Shown here: in pieces, positions 6,065 through 6,953 of the stretch | Layout: each line of letters begins with the position of its first letter | Numbering within the stretch: the stretch's first letter is position 1 | Source of the DNA: CAYVBE01 sp964448935 | GTDB lineage: Bacteria > Planctomycetota > Brocadiia > SM23-32 | DNA length: 6,953 nt | Direction: 5' to 3' | Assembly (NCBI GenBank): GCA_964448935.1 | Contig: CAYVBE010000209.1 | Span: 1-6,953 of the forward strand | Notes under the pieces: model-generated | Databases searched by the model: none | Told to the model about the DNA's origin: nothing | The model's input: the letters and a program-made list of their open reading frames with translations, nothing else | Made by a program: the position numbers and the translations under genes

Positions 6065-6702
6065 TATGAGGGCAGACGGACGTGCACGCGCTCGATATCC
6101 CCGGCCCGGAAGTGTTCCCCCTCGCGCAGGCCGAGGGCTTCCAGCACCTCCTCGGGCCTGGCGGTCCCGTGATTCGTGAAACGCAGCAGCATGGTGAGTG
6201 ACTCGCCGTCGAACCGCAATGCTTCGATGAACTGCCGTATCTCGACCTTCTTGGACTTGTTCTTTCGTTTGCGGAGAACCGTCACCTCTTCGCGGGAAAG
6301 CAGTTCGTCAATGCGGGGTTCTACCGGGCCGTGCCCGTTCAGCAGCGGCACACGGTAGACCAGCTCGGTGGGCTGGCGGTTCGGGTTGGACGAGACGATC
6401 TCGACGGAGCGCAGGCTCATCCCTTCCGGCAGGCGGCTCTGCAGCCGCTCGCGGAACTCGGAAGGGCGCATCCACTCGCACAGGCCCACGTCAACAACTT
6501 CGTTCAGGCCCGTCTGGCCCACGCTCAACGCGGCAGGGAAACTCATCCGGGGACGAGGGTTATACCCCTCACTCATGGCGACGGGGATTTCGGCGCGCCT
6601 CAGCGCACGTTCAAACACACGCATCAAATCGTGATGCGAGATGAACCGAACGTCGCCCTCTTTACGGAACCTTATTCTGATGTTCTCTCGGACTTCTGAC
6701 AA
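6064..6702 (-). CDS. DUF2344 / TIGR03936-type radical-SAM-linked protein
   Basis: Seen: 212 residues. The conserved N-terminal half has RIRFRKEGDVRFISHHDLMR (9-28), EIPVAMSEGYNPRPRMSFPA (38-57) and LSVGQTGLNEVVDV. A basic stretch RKRKNKSKK (144-152) precedes VEIRQFIEAL, a conserved family element. The start is TTG at 6702: an in-frame TAA at 6718-6720 closes the frame upstream, no other start lies between, and GGAG (6714-6711) sits eight bases before it. Known: this family is encoded next to, or fused to, a radical SAM protein (TIGR03960, YgiQ-like) and is often beside RNase G. Its biochemical role is unknown to me, although an RNA- or tRNA-related role is suggested by its neighbours. No radical SAM domain is fused here, and none is recognisable in the 251 bases upstream. 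It is probably the first confident gene of the minus-strand block. Confidence 0.9.
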   Translation of the reverse strand: MSEVRENIRIRFRKEGDVRFISHHDLMRVFERALRRAEIPVAMSEGYNPRPRMSFPAALSVGQTGLNEVVDVGLCEWMRPSEFRERLQSRLPEGMSLRSVEIVSSNPNRQPTELVYRVPLLNGHGPVEPRIDELLSREEVTVLRKRKNKSKKVEIRQFIEALRFDGESLTMLLRFTNHGTARPEEVLEALGLREGEHFRAGDIERVHVRLPS

Positions 6703-6797
6703 AAAAGCGACTCCGCTTTATCTGCGCCGGGCAGCCGCAGGAACTCGCCGCAGGTCTTGAGGGCGTCCTTTGCCCCATCTTTGCGGCCCGCGTCCAT
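6672..6797 (-). CDS. Possible 41-codon leader ORF overlapping the DUF2344 start
   Basis: An ATG (6797) to TAA (6672) frame encodes a charged, soluble 41-residue peptide with no similarity I recognise. Codons up to about residue 30 mostly end in G or C, like real genes here. The last ten, which overlap the DUF2344 frame, do not. The upstream Shine-Dalgarno is poor (only a G-run). It runs 31 bases into DUF2344 and crosses a run of six T. A one-base slip there would fuse it in frame to DUF2344. It could be a leader peptide coupled to DUF2344, a chance ORF, or an N-terminal extension broken by a homopolymer error. Confidence 0.2.
   Translation of the reverse strand: MDAGRKDGAKDALKTCGEFLRLPGADKAESLFCQKSERTSE
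6701..6719 (-). promoter_or_regulatory. Small hairpin with U-run at the DUF2344 ribosome binding site
   Basis: On the minus strand AAAGCG pairs with CGCTTT around a GAGT loop, followed directly by more T (six T in total, 6706-6701), which run into the TTG start codon. The GGAG ribosome binding site lies in the stem edge and loop. The shape resembles a weak intrinsic terminator, but only three pairs are G-C, so translational masking or a weak attenuator is at least as likely. Confidence 0.35.
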
Positions 6798-6836
6798 GCT
6801 GGAGCGGCCCCCGGTCAATTGGTCCGGTGTATCCTT

Positions 6837-6865
6837 AATCTATCAATTCACGCACCCCCGGTCAA
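6837..6865 (-). promoter_or_regulatory. Candidate sigma-70-type promoter of the DUF2344-rng block
   Basis: On the minus strand: TTGACC (6865-6860, five of six to the -35 box), a 17-base spacer, then TAGATT (6842-6837, four of six to the -10 box). The surrounding bases are locally A+T-rich. The predicted start near 6830 gives a leader of about 128 bases before the DUF2344 TTG, containing the possible 41-codon ORF and the hairpin at 6701-6719. Confidence 0.55.
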
Positions 6866-6953
6866 GAGTGGCTGCCGTGCGCGCGGCGCGACGCGCCAAT
6901 CTCGTCTTTGGCGTCCATTGCCGCAAGTGCCGGCTTGCGGCCGGGTGCGCCGG
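6862..6953 (-). CDS. Possible 3' end of an upstream minus-strand gene (cut by window edge)
   Basis: A frame is open from the right edge to a TGA at 6862-6864, about 29 residues, hydrophilic and with mostly G/C-ending codons. The stop overlaps the -35 box of the promoter at 6837-6865, a common arrangement. However, all three minus frames are open to beyond 6862 and no family motif is visible, so this is weak. It lacks the Cys-rich C-terminal end I would expect for the YgiQ-like radical SAM partner of DUF2344. Confidence 0.15.
   Translation of the reverse strand, partial: GAPGRKPALAAMDAKDEIGASRRAHGSHS
6920..6941. repeat. 8-bp inverted repeat at the right edge
   Basis: GCCGCAAG and CTTGCGGC are perfect reverse complements separated by six bases. 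There is no T-run on either side, so it is not a standard terminator. It lies inside the possible 3' gene end, 55 bases or more upstream of the promoter at 6837-6865. It could be a transcript-end hairpin or chance. Confidence 0.4.

Noticed and set aside
4492..6069. 525-codon plus-strand ORF opposite rng, longer than rng itself
   Set aside because: It mirrors the RNase G/E gene, has no recognisable domain, and arises from strong G/C third-position bias that removes stop codons on the opposite strand. The same holds for the long plus-strand ORFs over the ADPRH gene (1211-2449) and obg (2269-3567).
6796..6953. Plus-strand open frame running off the right edge with an HCRKC motif
   Set aside because: There is no ribosome binding site before its ATG, it runs antisense through the predicted promoter, and the CxxC is isolated. 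It cannot be judged without more sequence.

Overview
The window is G+C-rich bacterial chromosome (roughly two thirds G+C by eye, with strong G/C preference at third codon positions). It holds conserved translation and RNA-metabolism genes. I see no mobile element, CRISPR array, tRNA, rRNA or phage gene. The gene order DUF2344 - RNase G/E - bL21 - bL27 - Obg is an ancestral-type cluster found in several phyla. The flavour of the bL27, RNase G/E and DUF2344 proteins, plus the ADP-ribosylglycohydrolase subtype, would fit Planctomycetota or a neighbouring PVC-type lineage. That assignment is an inference and is not proven by this window.

Layout from left to right: (1) positions 2-1066, plus strand: the last ~350 residues of MnmE, the tRNA wobble-uridine modification GTPase, cut by the left edge. 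(2) 1067-6702, minus strand, read right to left: a DUF2344 (radical-SAM-linked) protein with a TTG start, RNase G/E, ribosomal proteins bL21 and bL27, the ribosome-assembly GTPase Obg, and an ADP-ribosylglycohydrolase-family protein. The last gene meets mnmE tail to tail with no base between the two stop codons. (3) 6703-6953: upstream region with a good sigma-70-type promoter for the minus-strand cluster, a possible 41-codon leader ORF, and perhaps the 3' end of a further minus-strand gene.

The minus-strand genes can be read as one transcriptional block with internal control points. A promoter lies at 6837-6865 ahead of DUF2344. A second, at 4469-4497, lies directly ahead of rplU-rpmA. Weaker promoter candidates sit in the 362-base gap between rpmA and obg. 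That gap ends in a strong terminator-type hairpin with a U-rich tail (3522-3561) only 32 bases before the obg start codon. A 16-base perfect palindrome (3550-3565) overlaps its 5' arm and would compete with it, which resembles an attenuator. The rng leader also holds two hairpins, one of which can display the Shine-Dalgarno sequence in its loop.

Functionally the block couples ribosome parts (bL21, bL27), ribosome assembly (Obg), RNA processing and decay (RNase G/E) and tRNA modification (MnmE). The two poorly understood members are DUF2344 and the ADP-ribosylglycohydrolase. No clearly novel multi-gene system is visible. The most interesting signals are the regulatory structures in the obg, rng and DUF2344 leaders, the zero-gap convergent gene ends, and the ADP-ribosylglycohydrolase placed directly behind obg.
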